Assembly: GCF_030580955.1 (NCBI RefSeq)
Contig: NZ_JAUQON010000008.1
Span: 62,001 to 126,000, forward strand
DNA: 64,000 bases
Reading direction: 5' to 3'
DNA from: Hymenobacter convexus
Lineage (GTDB): Bacteria; Bacteroidota; Bacteroidia; Cytophagales; Hymenobacteraceae
Positions 1 through 9,370 of this stretch are shown here, piece after piece. The notes under the pieces were generated by a model. It did no database searches and was not told where the DNA came from. It saw only the letters and a program-made list of their open reading frames with translations. Both the position numbers and the translations under genes were made by a program. Numbering within the stretch: the stretch's first letter is position 1; every line of letters begins with the position of its first letter.

Positions 1-1193
1 TCGTACTGCTGCTGCCGCTGCACCGTGAGGAACTGCCGGTAGCCGCGGCGGCTCTGCTCGCTCAGCTCCAGGCGCTGGTATTGCAGCTGGCGCTGGTGGC
101 CATCGAAAATGGGAATGCCCAACTGCAGGCCGCCCCCGATGCCCACGCTGTGGGCCAGCGCCACGGGCAGGTACGACGACGATTGCAGGCCCGCATCCAC
201 CACGGCGCTGAGCTTGGGGCGGTAGTTGGCGTCCACGGCCCGCCGGTCGAGCAGTAGGCGCAGGCTGTCGAGGGTGTACTGGCGCTGCGCCGGGGCCAGC
301 AGGCCCGCCAGGGGGCGATGGGTGGGCGGGGTAGGGGCTTCGAGGGCAACGAGGGCCGTATCGGCCACGCCGGCTAAGGCGCGCAGGGTGCCCAGCTCGC
401 GGCGGTAGGCCAGGCGGTTCTGCTCCACGGTCACCTCCTGGGTGCGCACCGAGAGGTAGAAGCTCAGGTATTGCGTTTGCTTGAAAATGCCGCCGTTCAC
501 CAACTGGCGCAGCATCTGGTCTTGCTGGCGCAGCTGGGCGAGCAGCGTGCGGCTGAAGCTGAGCTGCGTTTCGGCGGCGTAGGCGGTCAGGAACTGGTCG
601 GTGATGTTGCGCCGCAAATCCAGGGCCGACAAGCGCCCCGTGTTGCGCAGCACCTGGCCCTGGCTGGCCAGAATCTGGTAGTCGTTCTGGAGCTGGAAGC
701 GGTTGAGAATGGGCTTGCTGGCCTGGGCGATGGCGGCGTAGTTGCCGCCGTTGGAAATGGCGTTATCGTAGCCCAGCACGCTCTCGCCCTGGCTGTTCGT
801 CACGGATGGGTAGTACAGCGCCGAGCCAATGCCGGCCACCTGCACGCCGTTCTGACGGGCTCGCACCAGGCTGTCGAGACGGTTTTGGCGTACTTGGTTG
901 GCGGTTTCGCGCAGCAGCGGGCTGTTCTGGCGGGCCACGAGCAGGAAATCCTCAAGCCGGCGCGGGCTGAGCGAGGCCGTGGGCACGGCCGGCAGCGGCG
1001 CCAGCACGGCCGGAGTCGCGCCGGTTTGGGCGCGGGCCACACGGGGGCCAGTGAGCAATGCACTGCCGAAAGCCAGGCACCAAATCAGGCGGGGAAAGCG
1101 AGCGAACAACAGATAGGGGAGGATAGTAAGCGCCACAAAGCTGCGGGGCAATTCTGAAGAAAATCGGCCACTTGCCCGGCAGCAGTCCTTCAT
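1..1193 (-). CDS. TolC family outer-membrane efflux protein (N-terminal part, runs off left edge)
   Basis: The minus-strand frame stays open from the ATG at 1193 to the window edge, giving about 397 residues with no stop. A hydrophobic stretch near residues 30-52 ending in ARAQ looks like a signal peptide; the first ~25 residues may be over-called. The mature part is rich in long amphipathic helices with the layout of TolC/OEP proteins, including a segment around LDLRRNITDQFLTAYAAETQ and a second repeat beginning after residue 260. Such proteins form the outer-membrane exit duct of efflux pumps or type I exporters. It is divergent, 78 bp apart, from a response regulator/kinase pair that may control it. 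The partner pump would lie to the left of the window, so the substrate is unknown. Confidence 0.85.
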   Translation of the reverse strand, partial: MKDCCRASGRFSSELPRSFVALTILPYLLFARFPRLIWCLAFGSALLTGPRVARAQTGATPAVLAPLPAVPTASLSPRRLEDFLLVARQNSPLLRETANQVRQNRLDSLVRARQNGVQVAGIGSALYYPSVTNSQGESVLGYDNAISNGGNYAAIAQASKPILNRFQLQNDYQILASQGQVLRNTGRLSALDLRRNITDQFLTAYAAETQLSFSRTLLAQLRQQDQMLRQLVNGGIFKQTQYLSFYLSVRTQEVTVEQNRLAYRRELGTLRALAGVADTALVALEAPTPPTHRPLAGLLAPAQRQYTLDSLRLLLDRRAVDANYRPKLSAVVDAGLQSSSYLPVALAHSVGIGGGLQLGIPIFDGHQRQLQYQRLELSEQSRRGYRQFLTVQRQQQY

Positions 1194-1271
1194 ACGCATA
1201 AGCTCACAGAATATATACAAACTTTGGCCCTTCCTTCGCGGCCGGGCCGCCCGCCTTTCGGCCTCCTGTTT

Positions 1272-1949
1272 ATGAAAATTCTCCTCATTGAAGACGAAGC
1301 GGCTCTGCGCACTGCCCTGATGGGCTCGTTGAAGCAAGCCGGCTACCTAGTGGAAGCCGCCGCCGACTGCGCCCAGGCTTACGAAAAAATCGGCCTCTAC
1401 CAATACGACTGCGTGTTGCTCGACCTGACCCTGCCCGACGGGTCCGGCCTCGACCTGCTCCGCGCCCTCAAGGCGCAGAAATCGCCGGCCGGCGTGCTCA
1501 TCATCACGGCCCGCGACGCCCTCACCGACAAAATCACCGGCCTCGACCTCGGGGCCGACGACTACCTCATCAAGCCTTTCCACCTCTCCGAGCTCAATGC
1601 CCGGCTCCGGGCCATCATCCGCCGCCGCCAGTTCCAGGGCCAGCAGCAAATCATGTTCCGCGACCTGGTGGTGCTGCCCGAGCTGGCCGAAGTGCAGGTG
1701 CGCGGCGAGGCCCTCACCCTCACCAAGAAGGAGTACGACCTGCTGCTCTACCTCCTCGCCAACCCCGGCCGCGTCCTCACCAAGGAAGCCATTGCCGAGC
1801 ACCTCTGCGGCGACGCCGTGGATGCCGCCGACTCGTTCGACTTCATCTACACCCACCTCAAAAACCTGCGCAAAAAGCTTCAGGAAAAGGGCGCCGACAA
1901 CTACATCCGCACCATGTACGGCGTGGGCTACAAGCTGAGCCACGAGTAA
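1272..1949 (+). CDS. OmpR-family response regulator
   Basis: A 225-residue two-domain regulator. The receiver domain shows the acidic pair in IEDE (residues 7-9), the phospho-acceptor Asp51 in LLDLTLPDG and the conserved Lys101 in LIKPF. A winged-helix DNA-binding domain fills residues ~130-225 (LTLTKKEYDLLLYLL and YGVGYKL are typical). I start at 1272 because MKILLIEDE is the canonical start of this family; an upstream in-frame ATG at 1224 would add 16 unrelated residues. The cognate kinase follows 90 bp downstream, and a TolC-type gene is divergent. Confidence 0.95.
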   Translation: MKILLIEDEAALRTALMGSLKQAGYLVEAAADCAQAYEKIGLYQYDCVLLDLTLPDGSGLDLLRALKAQKSPAGVLIITARDALTDKITGLDLGADDYLIKPFHLSELNARLRAIIRRRQFQGQQQIMFRDLVVLPELAEVQVRGEALTLTKKEYDLLLYLLANPGRVLTKEAIAEHLCGDAVDAADSFDFIYTHLKNLRKKLQEKGADNYIRTMYGVGYKLSHE

Positions 1950-2039
1950 GGACCGGGCGGCGCGCGGCACCGGAAACAAAAGCCGTGCGCCGCCACTACT
2001 GTTATTATTCGCGTCGCCGCGGGCGGCCACTTTTCTGTC

Positions 2040-3392
2040 ATGAACCTCCTCCACGCCACCACCCGCTACTACTTGTTTCTGGCCCTGCTGCTGTTTGCGG
2101 TGGGCAGCGTGGGCCTCTACCACGGCATCAACTGGGCGCTGCGCACCGAGGTGAGCGAGCAGCTAACCGAGCGTCGGCGCGAGCTGCTGGCCAAGGCCCA
2201 TGCCAACCAGCTGCCCCCCGTGAGCCAGCTGGCCATCTTGCTCGACGTCAGCCGCACGCCCCGCCCGGTAGGCTTCCGCGACACCCTGCTGCTCGACCGC
2301 ACCGAGCAGGAGTGGGTGCCGCACCGGCAACTGACCTTCCCCATGGTGGTGCGCGGCGAGGGGCCGGTGTGGGTGTCGCTGCGCAAATCCTTGGTGGAGG
2401 CCGAAGACCTACTGGGCGTGGTATTGGTGGTGATGCTGAGCGTATTGGCCCTGCTGCTGGCCGGCACGGTGCTGCTCAACCGCTGGCTGTCGGCCCGGCT
2501 GTGGGCGCCCTTCCGGCACACGCTGGCGGTGCTGCGCCGGTACGATTTGCAGCAGCACCAAGCCCTGGCGCTGCCCCCCGCGCCGGTGGCCGAATTCACG
2601 GAGCTCAACCAGGCCCTCAACGGCTTCAGCCAGCGCCTAGTGGCCGATTACGAGAGCCTGCGCGAGTTCACGGCCAACGCCGCCCACGAAACCCAAACCC
2701 CGCTGGCCATCATGCAGGCCCAACTGGAGCAACTGCTCCAGGTGCCCGCCCTGGCCGAAGACCCCGCCGCCGCCCCGCTCGTGGCCGACCTCTACGGCGC
2801 CACCCTGCGCCTTTCGCGCCTGCACCAGGCCCTGAGCTTGCTCAGCAAAATTGAAAACCGCCAGTTTGCCCAGGCTCAGCCCGTACGCCTCGACCAGTTG
2901 CTGGAAGAACGAATAACGCAACTCGAACCCCTTTTCGATGCCCGCGAGCTGCGCTACGGCCTCAACATTGCCCACGCGCCCGTGGTGGTGCAGATGCACC
3001 CCGGCCTGGCCGATTCGCTGCTCCAGAACCTGCTGCAAAATGCCGTGAAGCACAACGTGCGCGGCGGCGAGCTGGCCATCTTCTTGTCGAACACGGAGCT
3101 TATCGTCACCAACACCGGCCCCGCGGTGGCCGGCGACCCGGCCCGCTTCTTCGAGCGTTTCCGCAAGCACAACGCCGCCTCCGAATCGCCGGGCCTGGGC
3201 CTGAGCATCGTGCAGCAGATTTGTGGCTACTACGGCTTTGGGCTTGAGTATCAGCTGGCCGAATCCGGGACCCAGCACCGGCTGCGCGTGGTGTTTGCCC
3301 CCGGTCCGGCGGTCCCGGCCGGCCGGCCCAGTGGCCCGAACCGGGTGGCCTTTGGCGAAAAAAAGCAGCCTGGCGCCGTATTTGACGTATAG
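2040..3392 (+). CDS. Sensor histidine kinase
   Basis: A 450-residue membrane kinase with two transmembrane segments (about residues 8-28 and 122-146) around a short ~95-residue periplasmic region. The HisKA H-box AAHETQTPL places the phosphorylated His at about residue 216. The N-box is LLQNLLQNAVKHN and the G-box is SPGLGLSIV, so the ATPase domain is complete though compact. The H-box has ETQTPL rather than the more usual ELRTPL, a variant common in Bacteroidota. It is the probable partner of the regulator immediately upstream. The signal is unknown; adjacency to a TolC gene suggests metal or envelope stress, which is inference. Confidence 0.93.
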   Translation: MNLLHATTRYYLFLALLLFAVGSVGLYHGINWALRTEVSEQLTERRRELLAKAHANQLPPVSQLAILLDVSRTPRPVGFRDTLLLDRTEQEWVPHRQLTFPMVVRGEGPVWVSLRKSLVEAEDLLGVVLVVMLSVLALLLAGTVLLNRWLSARLWAPFRHTLAVLRRYDLQQHQALALPPAPVAEFTELNQALNGFSQRLVADYESLREFTANAAHETQTPLAIMQAQLEQLLQVPALAEDPAAAPLVADLYGATLRLSRLHQALSLLSKIENRQFAQAQPVRLDQLLEERITQLEPLFDARELRYGLNIAHAPVVVQMHPGLADSLLQNLLQNAVKHNVRGGELAIFLSNTELIVTNTGPAVAGDPARFFERFRKHNAASESPGLGLSIVQQICGYYGFGLEYQLAESGTQHRLRVVFAPGPAVPAGRPSGPNRVAFGEKKQPGAVFDV

Positions 3393-3448
3393 CCGCCGTC
3401 GGGGCCGGACCACTGCCCCCGCCGCGCGCGTCGAGTGCGCTTTTGATT

Positions 3449-3940
3449 ATGCCCATGAGTACCCTTCGGCCACACTGCATGGCGGGCCTTTTGTGCCTGG
3501 CCTCGGCCTGGGCGGCGCACGCCCAGTCGTCGGCCAACAACGACGGCTTTCGCCGCCGCAACGGCCAGATGGAGGTGGTGCGCAACGGCCAGGCCCGCCC
3601 CATGACCCGCGACGCCCACCTGCCCACCGGCGCCACCGTCACCAAAGACGGCTTCATCGTGAACGCCACCGGCCAGCGCACCGAATTGGCCGAAGGCCAG
3701 GGCTGCGACCTGCGCGGCCGCCCCGTGGCCGTGCGCACCACGCCCGATGGCCGGCTAGCCCTGGCCACGCCCGCGGCGGCGGCCCGCCCGGCCCCCGGTC
3801 CCCTGCCTCCGCGCTCCGTGCTCGATGCCCTCTTTGGTGGGGCCGAAGATGAGGGCCGGGACTATCATAAAGTCAAGAAACCGAAAAAGAAGCACGGCAA
3901 AGGCCGGGGCCACGGCCGCTGGAAAGGGGAGGACGACTAG
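3449..3940 (+). CDS. Secreted DUF6799 protein
   Basis: About 163 residues. A signal peptide (MAGLLCLASAWAAHAQ) precedes a ~55-residue segment with the DUF6799 pattern (GFRRRNGQMEVVRNG, then GATVTKDGFIVNATGQR), a small domain frequent in Hymenobacter. The C-terminal ~40 residues are strongly basic and Gly/Lys/His-rich (KKPKKKHGKGRGHGRWKG), which could bind nucleic acid, polysaccharide or metal. ATGs at 3449 and 3455 are both possible starts. Function is unknown. It sits 57 bp after the kinase gene on the same strand and may be co-transcribed. Confidence 0.75.
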   Translation: MPMSTLRPHCMAGLLCLASAWAAHAQSSANNDGFRRRNGQMEVVRNGQARPMTRDAHLPTGATVTKDGFIVNATGQRTELAEGQGCDLRGRPVAVRTTPDGRLALATPAAAARPAPGPLPPRSVLDALFGGAEDEGRDYHKVKKPKKKHGKGRGHGRWKGEDD

Positions 3941-3988
3941 GCCCGCCGCCCGCCGCCGCCCCTCTTATTCTGCGCTCGTATTCATTCC

Positions 3989-6061
3989 ATGGTTCACCAG
4001 TTTCTCGCTTCTCCTTTTGATGATGCGGCCCGCGCGGCCCAGTTTGCGGCCGTGGCCGCCGCCCTGCGGTCCGAATCCCCCACCGACACCTTGCTGCTGG
4101 GCAACCTCGTGCTGGAAGACGGCGCCGAGCCCATCGATGCGCTGGTGGTGCGGCCGCACAGCCTCACGCTGCTGGTGCTGGTGCCCGGCGGCGGCTGGCT
4201 GAGTGTGCCGGCGCTGGGCTACGGCCGCTGGCAGCTGGCCGGCGCCGGGTTGCCAACGGCCGGGGCGTTCGATAACCCTTTTGAACAGTTTGTGCAGCAG
4301 AAACAAGCCGTGGCCGACTGGTTGCGCCCCCGCTTCGGCCCCGCGCAGGCCAATCTGAAAGCTATTTCCGGCATTGTATTGTTTGCCAAGCCCATCGACC
4401 TGGCTCCCGACGTGATGCCGGCCCTCAGCGCCGCACCCGCCGGGTTTGCGCTGCTGAGCAGCCCGGCCGAACTGCCGGGCAGTCTCCGCGAGCTAGCCAC
4501 TTCCGACATCAACCTCAGCCCCGCCGACATCGCCGATTGGGCCGCCGAATGGGCCGATTTTGCCGCTGCGGCTACCGCGCCCGCTGGTTTGGGCGAGCAG
4601 CCGGCTGCCGCGCCTACGTCCGCTGCCCCGGCTCCCGCGCCGGCCGACAATGTGCTGGCCCGGAAAGCCCGCGCCGTCTGGGGCTGGCTGGGCGCCGCCG
4701 ATGTGCCCGACGATGACCCGCCCTACGGCATCGACCCCGCCGCCGCCCGCCGCGAAGAGAAGCAGCGCCTCGAAACCCTGCGCCAGCAAATGCAGGCCGA
4801 TGTGGCCGCCCAGCTCCAGGCCCTCGAAGCCCGCGAGGCCGAGCGCGAGCGCAGCATTGCCCAGCTTAAGGCCGAGCTGGCCCAGGCCCCGCCCGTGGCC
4901 GCCGATGCCACCGCCCTGGTGTCGCGCCTCGGCGCCGAAACCCGCGAAAAAGCGGCCCTGGAAGCCCAGATGGAGGCATCGCGGGCCGAGTCGGACGCCC
5001 GCAACCGCGAGCTGGACGCCAAAATTCAGCAGCTCAGCCAGCTCATTGAGCGACTCAATTCGCCCCAGCCCCCGGCCGCACCTCCGCCTGCGGCGCCGGT
5101 TGCGCCGTCCGTAGCCGCATCCGCCGTCAGCGCCGGAGCGCCACCCCCGGCCGTGGAAACCGCCAACAAGCCGCCAGTGGCCCCGCCGCCGACTACCAGC
5201 CTCGGCAAGCAAACTGCGAAAACTAATAATGTCGCGACGCCGCCTCTCGGCACGACAAGCCCGGTTTCAGGCGTGCCTTCATTTGCATCGGTCGCGGCCT
5301 CTGTTCGTCGGGCCGCATTTGCGGCTCAGGAGAGCGCGCAGGCCTTGGCCGGGCTGAAGTTTGGGCAGTTGCGGGAGTGGCAGCGGCTGCCGCGCGTAGC
5401 CATGTTGGCCGGCGGGGTGGCAGTGCTGGGCCTAGCCGGGTGGGGCCTGAGCCATCTTGGCGGCAGCCCGCCCGTGCCGCACCAGGAAAACGGCCGCTGG
5501 GGCTTCGCCGATTCCGGCGGTCGGCTCGTGATTCCGGCCCAGTTCACCGCCGCTGAGCCGTTTAAAAACGGCCGCGCCGTGGTGGCCAAAGACGGCGCCT
5601 ACGGCGTGGTGAGCGAGGACGGCAAGGAAATAATAGCGCCCGCTTACGACGCCCTGAATCCCTACGCTGGCGGGTACGCCCGGGCCCGGGTGGGTGATGC
5701 CTACACGTTCATCGACGGAAAAGGGGAGGAGTTCGACACGTACTACTTCAATGCCCTCGACTTTGCCGAAGCCCATGCCGCCGTGCTCGACCACCGGGGC
5801 TGGCACTACATCGATGGCCCCGAGGAGCCCGAAAAGCCGGTGATATTCAAGGAAGCATACTCCTTCGTGGATGGCCTGGCCCGGGTGCGACTGGCCGACG
5901 GCTTCACTTACATCACCGCCGATTACCTCAACGACCCCAGCGAGGGCACCGAGCCCTTCGGCCGCTACCAACGCGCCAGTGACTTTGCCAACGGCCAGGC
6001 CCGCGTCACCCAGAAAGGCCGCAGCTTTTTGATTGATAATCACGGCGTAGAGGTGAAGTAA
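3989..6061 (+). CDS. Membrane-anchored WG-repeat protein with NERD-like N-terminus
   Basis: A 690-residue multidomain protein. Residues 1-190 resemble a NERD-type domain (LLLGNLVLEDGAEPIDALVV). A charged Ala/Glu-rich coiled coil follows at about residues 250-355, then a Pro/Ala-rich linker, one transmembrane helix at about 470-490 (VAMLAGGVAVLGLAGWGLSHL), and a C-terminal domain of WG (KWG-type) repeats from about residue 500 (NGRWGFADSGGRLVIPAQF and several copies). The WG repeats probably lie across the membrane and bind cell-wall or protein ligands; the NERD assignment is weak. No neighbour reveals its process. Confidence 0.75.
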   Translation: MVHQFLASPFDDAARAAQFAAVAAALRSESPTDTLLLGNLVLEDGAEPIDALVVRPHSLTLLVLVPGGGWLSVPALGYGRWQLAGAGLPTAGAFDNPFEQFVQQKQAVADWLRPRFGPAQANLKAISGIVLFAKPIDLAPDVMPALSAAPAGFALLSSPAELPGSLRELATSDINLSPADIADWAAEWADFAAAATAPAGLGEQPAAAPTSAAPAPAPADNVLARKARAVWGWLGAADVPDDDPPYGIDPAAARREEKQRLETLRQQMQADVAAQLQALEAREAERERSIAQLKAELAQAPPVAADATALVSRLGAETREKAALEAQMEASRAESDARNRELDAKIQQLSQLIERLNSPQPPAAPPPAAPVAPSVAASAVSAGAPPPAVETANKPPVAPPPTTSLGKQTAKTNNVATPPLGTTSPVSGVPSFASVAASVRRAAFAAQESAQALAGLKFGQLREWQRLPRVAMLAGGVAVLGLAGWGLSHLGGSPPVPHQENGRWGFADSGGRLVIPAQFTAAEPFKNGRAVVAKDGAYGVVSEDGKEIIAPAYDALNPYAGGYARARVGDAYTFIDGKGEEFDTYYFNALDFAEAHAAVLDHRGWHYIDGPEEPEKPVIFKEAYSFVDGLARVRLADGFTYITADYLNDPSEGTEPFGRYQRASDFANGQARVTQKGRSFLIDNHGVEVK

Positions 6062-6299
6062 GGCGGCAATCTGCTGCTCGGGCTGCCCCGTTGCACCATT
6101 TATGGTTTTGTGCAGCCCGAAAGCCAGAAAAGCGCCGCGCTGCCCAATTTTTTGCAACAGGCTGATTACTTTGCGAAAGCTTGCGCCAGGCTCAAATTGG
6201 CGCGGGCAATGGCGGAATATTTTTTCCGGAAACGATTGGGGTTGTTATGCCGTCTCCGGCAAAACCCTTAGCTTGCACCCCGCTTAACATTAAGGTAAC
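6062..6299 (+). promoter_or_regulatory. Gap holding the presumed promoter of the pyrimidine catabolism cluster
   Basis: This 238-base gap lies in front of the first gene of the catabolic run. I see a weak -7 candidate (TAGCTTGC near 6269) about 30 bases before the ATG, but no convincing -33 partner and no clear operator palindrome. There is no regulator gene in the cluster. Confidence 0.3.
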
Positions 6300-7772
6300 A
6301 TGGAAGTCCAAACATTGAAGTATCCGGCCATTCGTAACTATGTGGCAGGCCAGTCGGTTGAAAGTGCCTCTACGCCCACCATGGACGTATTTAGTCCCCT
6401 CAGTGGGCAGTTGATTTCCACGTTGCCGCTCAGCAATGCCGCCGCGCTCGACGCTGCTGTGCAAGCTGCCAAAGCTGCATTCCCCTCGTGGTCAGCCACG
6501 CCCATTAAGGAGCGGGTGCAGATTTTTTACCGCTACAAAACCCTGCTCGAGCGCGACATGAAAGTCCTGGCCGACCTCGTGCGCGAGGAAAACGGCAAAA
6601 CCTACGACGAAGCCCGCGCCGAAGTCGAAAAAGCCATTGAGCTGACCGAGTTTGCCTGCTCCATGCCCCAGCTCATCCAGGGCGAATTCCTCGAAGTGAG
6701 CAAGGGTGTGGAAGCCCGCGCCGAGCGCAAGCCGCTGGGCGTGGTGGCCAGCATCGCCCCGTTCAACTTCCCCAATATGGTGCCCCATTGGACCATCCCA
6801 AACGCCATTGTGCTCGGCAACACCATGATTCTGAAACCCTCAGAGCAGGTGCCCCTGAGTGCCGTAAAAATTGCTGAACTGCTGAAGGAAGCCGGCCTGC
6901 CCGACGGTGTGCTCAACATCGTGAACGGTGACAAGGAAATCGTGGAAGCCATCTGCGACCACCCGGATATTCAGGCCGTGAGCTTCGTGGGCTCCACCAA
7001 AATTGCCAAAGTGGTGTACATCCGCGCCACCAGCAACCTCAAGCGCTGCGTAGCCCTTGGCGGTGCCAAAAACCACCTAATGGTGCTGCCCGACGCCCAC
7101 CCCGACATGACGGCCTCGAACGTGGCCGCCAGCATGTCGGGCTGCGCAGGCCAGCGCTGCATGGCTGGCTCGACGATGGTAGGAGTGGGGGCTGTTGACG
7201 GCATTGTGGCCAAAATCGTGGAAGAAGCCAAGAAGATTGTGGCTGGCCAAAACCTCGGCTCCGTCATCAGCAAAGAAGCCAAAGCGCGCATCGAGCAGCA
7301 CATCACCGAAGCCGAAGCCGCTGGCGCAAAAGTCCTGCTCGACGGCCGCAACGCCGTGGTGCCCGGCCAAGAAGACGGCTACTACGTGGGCGCCACCGTC
7401 ATCGACTACGTGACGCCCGACATGCGCATCGCCCAGGAAGAAGTCTTCGGCCCGGTGCTTGCCATCATGCGTACCGATACGCTGGACGAGGCTTTGGCCA
7501 TCGAAAACGCCAACCCCTACGGCAACGCCGCCGCCGTTTTCACCAGCAGCGGCAGCAGCGCCCGCTACGTGATGGACCACGCCAACGCCGGCATGATTGG
7601 CGTGAACATCGGCGTGCCCGTGCCCCGCGAGCCCTTCTCCTTCGGCGGCTGGAACGACTCGAAATTCGGTGCCTGCGACATCACGGGTAAAAGCTCCATC
7701 GAGTTCTGGACGCAATTGAAGAAGACCACGACGAAGTGGAACCCCGAGTCGCGTGTGAACTGGATGAGCTAG
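6300..7772 (+). CDS. mmsA: CoA-acylating (methyl)malonate-semialdehyde dehydrogenase
   Basis: 490 residues, the usual length for the MMSDH/IolA branch of aldehyde dehydrogenases. Signatures are the N-terminal PFNFPNMVP motif, the catalytic Cys at about residue 287 in GQRCMAGS, EEVFGPVLA, and the C-terminal PREPFSFGGWNDSKFG. The family oxidises malonate semialdehyde (and methylmalonate semialdehyde) with NAD+ and CoA to acetyl-CoA (or propionyl-CoA) and CO2. Here it sits first in a run that contains every other step of reductive uracil/thymine breakdown, so its likely job is the final step from beta-alanine (or beta-aminoisobutyrate). It is the last enzyme of the pathway but the first gene of the cluster. 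Confidence 0.92.
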   Translation: MEVQTLKYPAIRNYVAGQSVESASTPTMDVFSPLSGQLISTLPLSNAAALDAAVQAAKAAFPSWSATPIKERVQIFYRYKTLLERDMKVLADLVREENGKTYDEARAEVEKAIELTEFACSMPQLIQGEFLEVSKGVEARAERKPLGVVASIAPFNFPNMVPHWTIPNAIVLGNTMILKPSEQVPLSAVKIAELLKEAGLPDGVLNIVNGDKEIVEAICDHPDIQAVSFVGSTKIAKVVYIRATSNLKRCVALGGAKNHLMVLPDAHPDMTASNVAASMSGCAGQRCMAGSTMVGVGAVDGIVAKIVEEAKKIVAGQNLGSVISKEAKARIEQHITEAEAAGAKVLLDGRNAVVPGQEDGYYVGATVIDYVTPDMRIAQEEVFGPVLAIMRTDTLDEALAIENANPYGNAAAVFTSSGSSARYVMDHANAGMIGVNIGVPVPREPFSFGGWNDSKFGACDITGKSSIEFWTQLKKTTTKWNPESRVNWMS

Positions 7773-7783
7773 TGAGGAAAAAC

Positions 7784-7895
7784 TGTCATCCTGAGCGCAG
7801 CGAAGGACCTAAAGACAGCTGAACGATTCGTAGTAATTATTAAAAGAGCCGGCGGCGAGGACGTGATAAGGTCCTTCGCTGCGCTCAGGATGACA
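7784..7895. repeat. Long intergenic palindrome, family A (GTCATCCTGAGCGCAGCGAAGG)
   Basis: Two perfect 27-base inverted arms (7784-7810 and 7869-7895) flank a ~58-base loop. The left arm begins TGTCATCCTGAGCGCAGCG. A second copy of this family is at 55369-55476. The right arm contains an in-frame ATG at 7863 that can mislead start calling for the next gene. REP/MITE-like; no transposase is present. Confidence 0.9.
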
Positions 7896-7922
7896 GACGG
7901 CATTATTGCCAAACCGATACCC

Positions 7923-9275
7923 ATGGAAACCACCTTCGCCACCGATAAAGACCAAATTCTGCACGACAATCTCGACCACACGCTCTTCTCGTGGTCGAAG
8001 CAAACGGGCCTGAATCCCATCAACGCCGAGCGCGCCGAAGGCGTGTACGTGTACGACCGCGACGGCAAGCGCTACATCGACTTCTCGGCCCAGCTCATGA
8101 ACGTGAACATCGGACACGGCGACCAGCGCGTGACCGAAGCTGTGGCCGCCCAGATGCGCGAGCTCAGCTACGTGTACCCCGGCATGATTACCAAGGCCCG
8201 TGGCGACCTCGGCCGGCGCCTGGCCGAAATTACGGCGCCCAACCTCACCAAGGCGTTTTTCACGCTGGGCGGGGCCGAGGCCATTGAAAACGCCATCAAG
8301 CTGGCGCGGGTGTACACCGGCCGCCACAAGATTGTGTCGCTGTATCAGTCGTTTCACGGAGCCAGCTACGGCGCCATGAGCGTGGGCGGCGACCCCCGCA
8401 AATTTGCCGTGGATAGCCAAGCTATGCCCGGCACCGTGCACGTCGAAAACCCCTATTTCTACCGCTGCCCCTGGTACTCCGAAACGCCCGAGCAGTGCGC
8501 CCAGCGCGCCGCCGACGCCATGGAGCGCATCATTGGCTACGAGAACCCCGGCAGCGTAGCCGCCATCATCATGGAAGGCGAGTCGGGCACGTCGGGCTGC
8601 ATCAAATATCCTCCCGGCTACTGGACGCGGGTGCGCGAAATCTGCGACAAGCACGGTATCCTGCTCATTGCCGACGAGGTGATGTCGGGCTTCGGCCGCA
8701 CTGGCAAGTGGTTCGGCTCCGACCACCACAACGTCAAAATCGACATCATGTGCATGGCCAAGGGCATTACCGCCGGCTACCTGCCCCTGGGTGCCGTGAT
8801 GGTGGACGAGAAAATTGCCAAATCCTTCGACGACAAGCCCCTGCCGCTGGGCCTCACGTACTCGGCCCACCCAGTTTCCTGCGCCGCCGCCGTGGCCGTG
8901 CTCGATATCTACGAGAGCGACAACCTGCTCGAAAACACCGTGGAAATGGGCAAGTACATGGACGAGCAAGTGGCTCAGCTCACGCGTCACCACCCCAGCA
9001 TCGGCGACTGGCGCAACACCGGCCTCTTCGGCTGCCTGGAGCTGGTGAAAAACCGCGACACCAAAGAGCCCATGGCCCCTTGGAACGCCACGCCCGCCCA
9101 AATGGACATCATGAACCAGGTGGCCGCCAAAATCCGCGAGCTGGGTATGTACACCTTCGTGCGCTGGAACTACATTTTCATCTGCCCCCCGCTCACGATT
9201 AATAAGGAGGAGATTGATGAAGGTTTGGCCATCATTTCGGAGGCCATTAGTATCGCCGATAAGTACGTGAATTAG
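7923..9275 (+). CDS. Class III aminotransferase, probable beta-alanine:pyruvate (or 2-oxoglutarate) transaminase
   Basis: A 450-residue PLP enzyme of aminotransferase class III. It shows the cofactor-anchoring Asp251 in LLIADEVMSGFGRTG and the Schiff-base Lys280 in MAKGITAGYLPLG. I start at 7923 (METTFATDK); an in-frame ATG at 7863 adds 20 residues encoded inside a mobile palindrome and is rejected. Between malonate-semialdehyde dehydrogenase and dihydropyrimidinase its expected reaction is beta-alanine to malonate semialdehyde. Substrate and amino acceptor are inferred from position; omega-amino-acid transaminases of this class are often promiscuous. Confidence 0.9.
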   Translation: METTFATDKDQILHDNLDHTLFSWSKQTGLNPINAERAEGVYVYDRDGKRYIDFSAQLMNVNIGHGDQRVTEAVAAQMRELSYVYPGMITKARGDLGRRLAEITAPNLTKAFFTLGGAEAIENAIKLARVYTGRHKIVSLYQSFHGASYGAMSVGGDPRKFAVDSQAMPGTVHVENPYFYRCPWYSETPEQCAQRAADAMERIIGYENPGSVAAIIMEGESGTSGCIKYPPGYWTRVREICDKHGILLIADEVMSGFGRTGKWFGSDHHNVKIDIMCMAKGITAGYLPLGAVMVDEKIAKSFDDKPLPLGLTYSAHPVSCAAAVAVLDIYESDNLLENTVEMGKYMDEQVAQLTRHHPSIGDWRNTGLFGCLELVKNRDTKEPMAPWNATPAQMDIMNQVAAKIRELGMYTFVRWNYIFICPPLTINKEEIDEGLAIISEAISIADKYVN

Positions 9276-9278
9276 CAC

Positions 9279-9361
9279 GTAGCGCGGACTTTCAGTCCGC
9301 GACAGACACAAATTGAGCTACCACTAACTGTGTAAGGCCGCGGACTGAAAGTCTGCGCTAC
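9279..9361. repeat. Intergenic palindrome, family B (GTAGCGCGGACTTTCAGTCC)
   Basis: 23-base arms at 9279-9301 and 9339-9361, nearly perfect with one mismatch, around a ~37-base loop. It belongs to the same family as 13264-13341, 27381-27454, 48824-48953 and the degenerate copy at 58804-58889. It ends 9 bases before the dihydropyrimidinase ATG. Confidence 0.88.
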
Positions 9362-9370
9362 TTTTTCTAT

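Noticed and set aside
7809-9311. 500-codon open frame on the minus strand
   Set aside because: Antisense to the aminotransferase gene; His/Val/Gly-rich without domain content.
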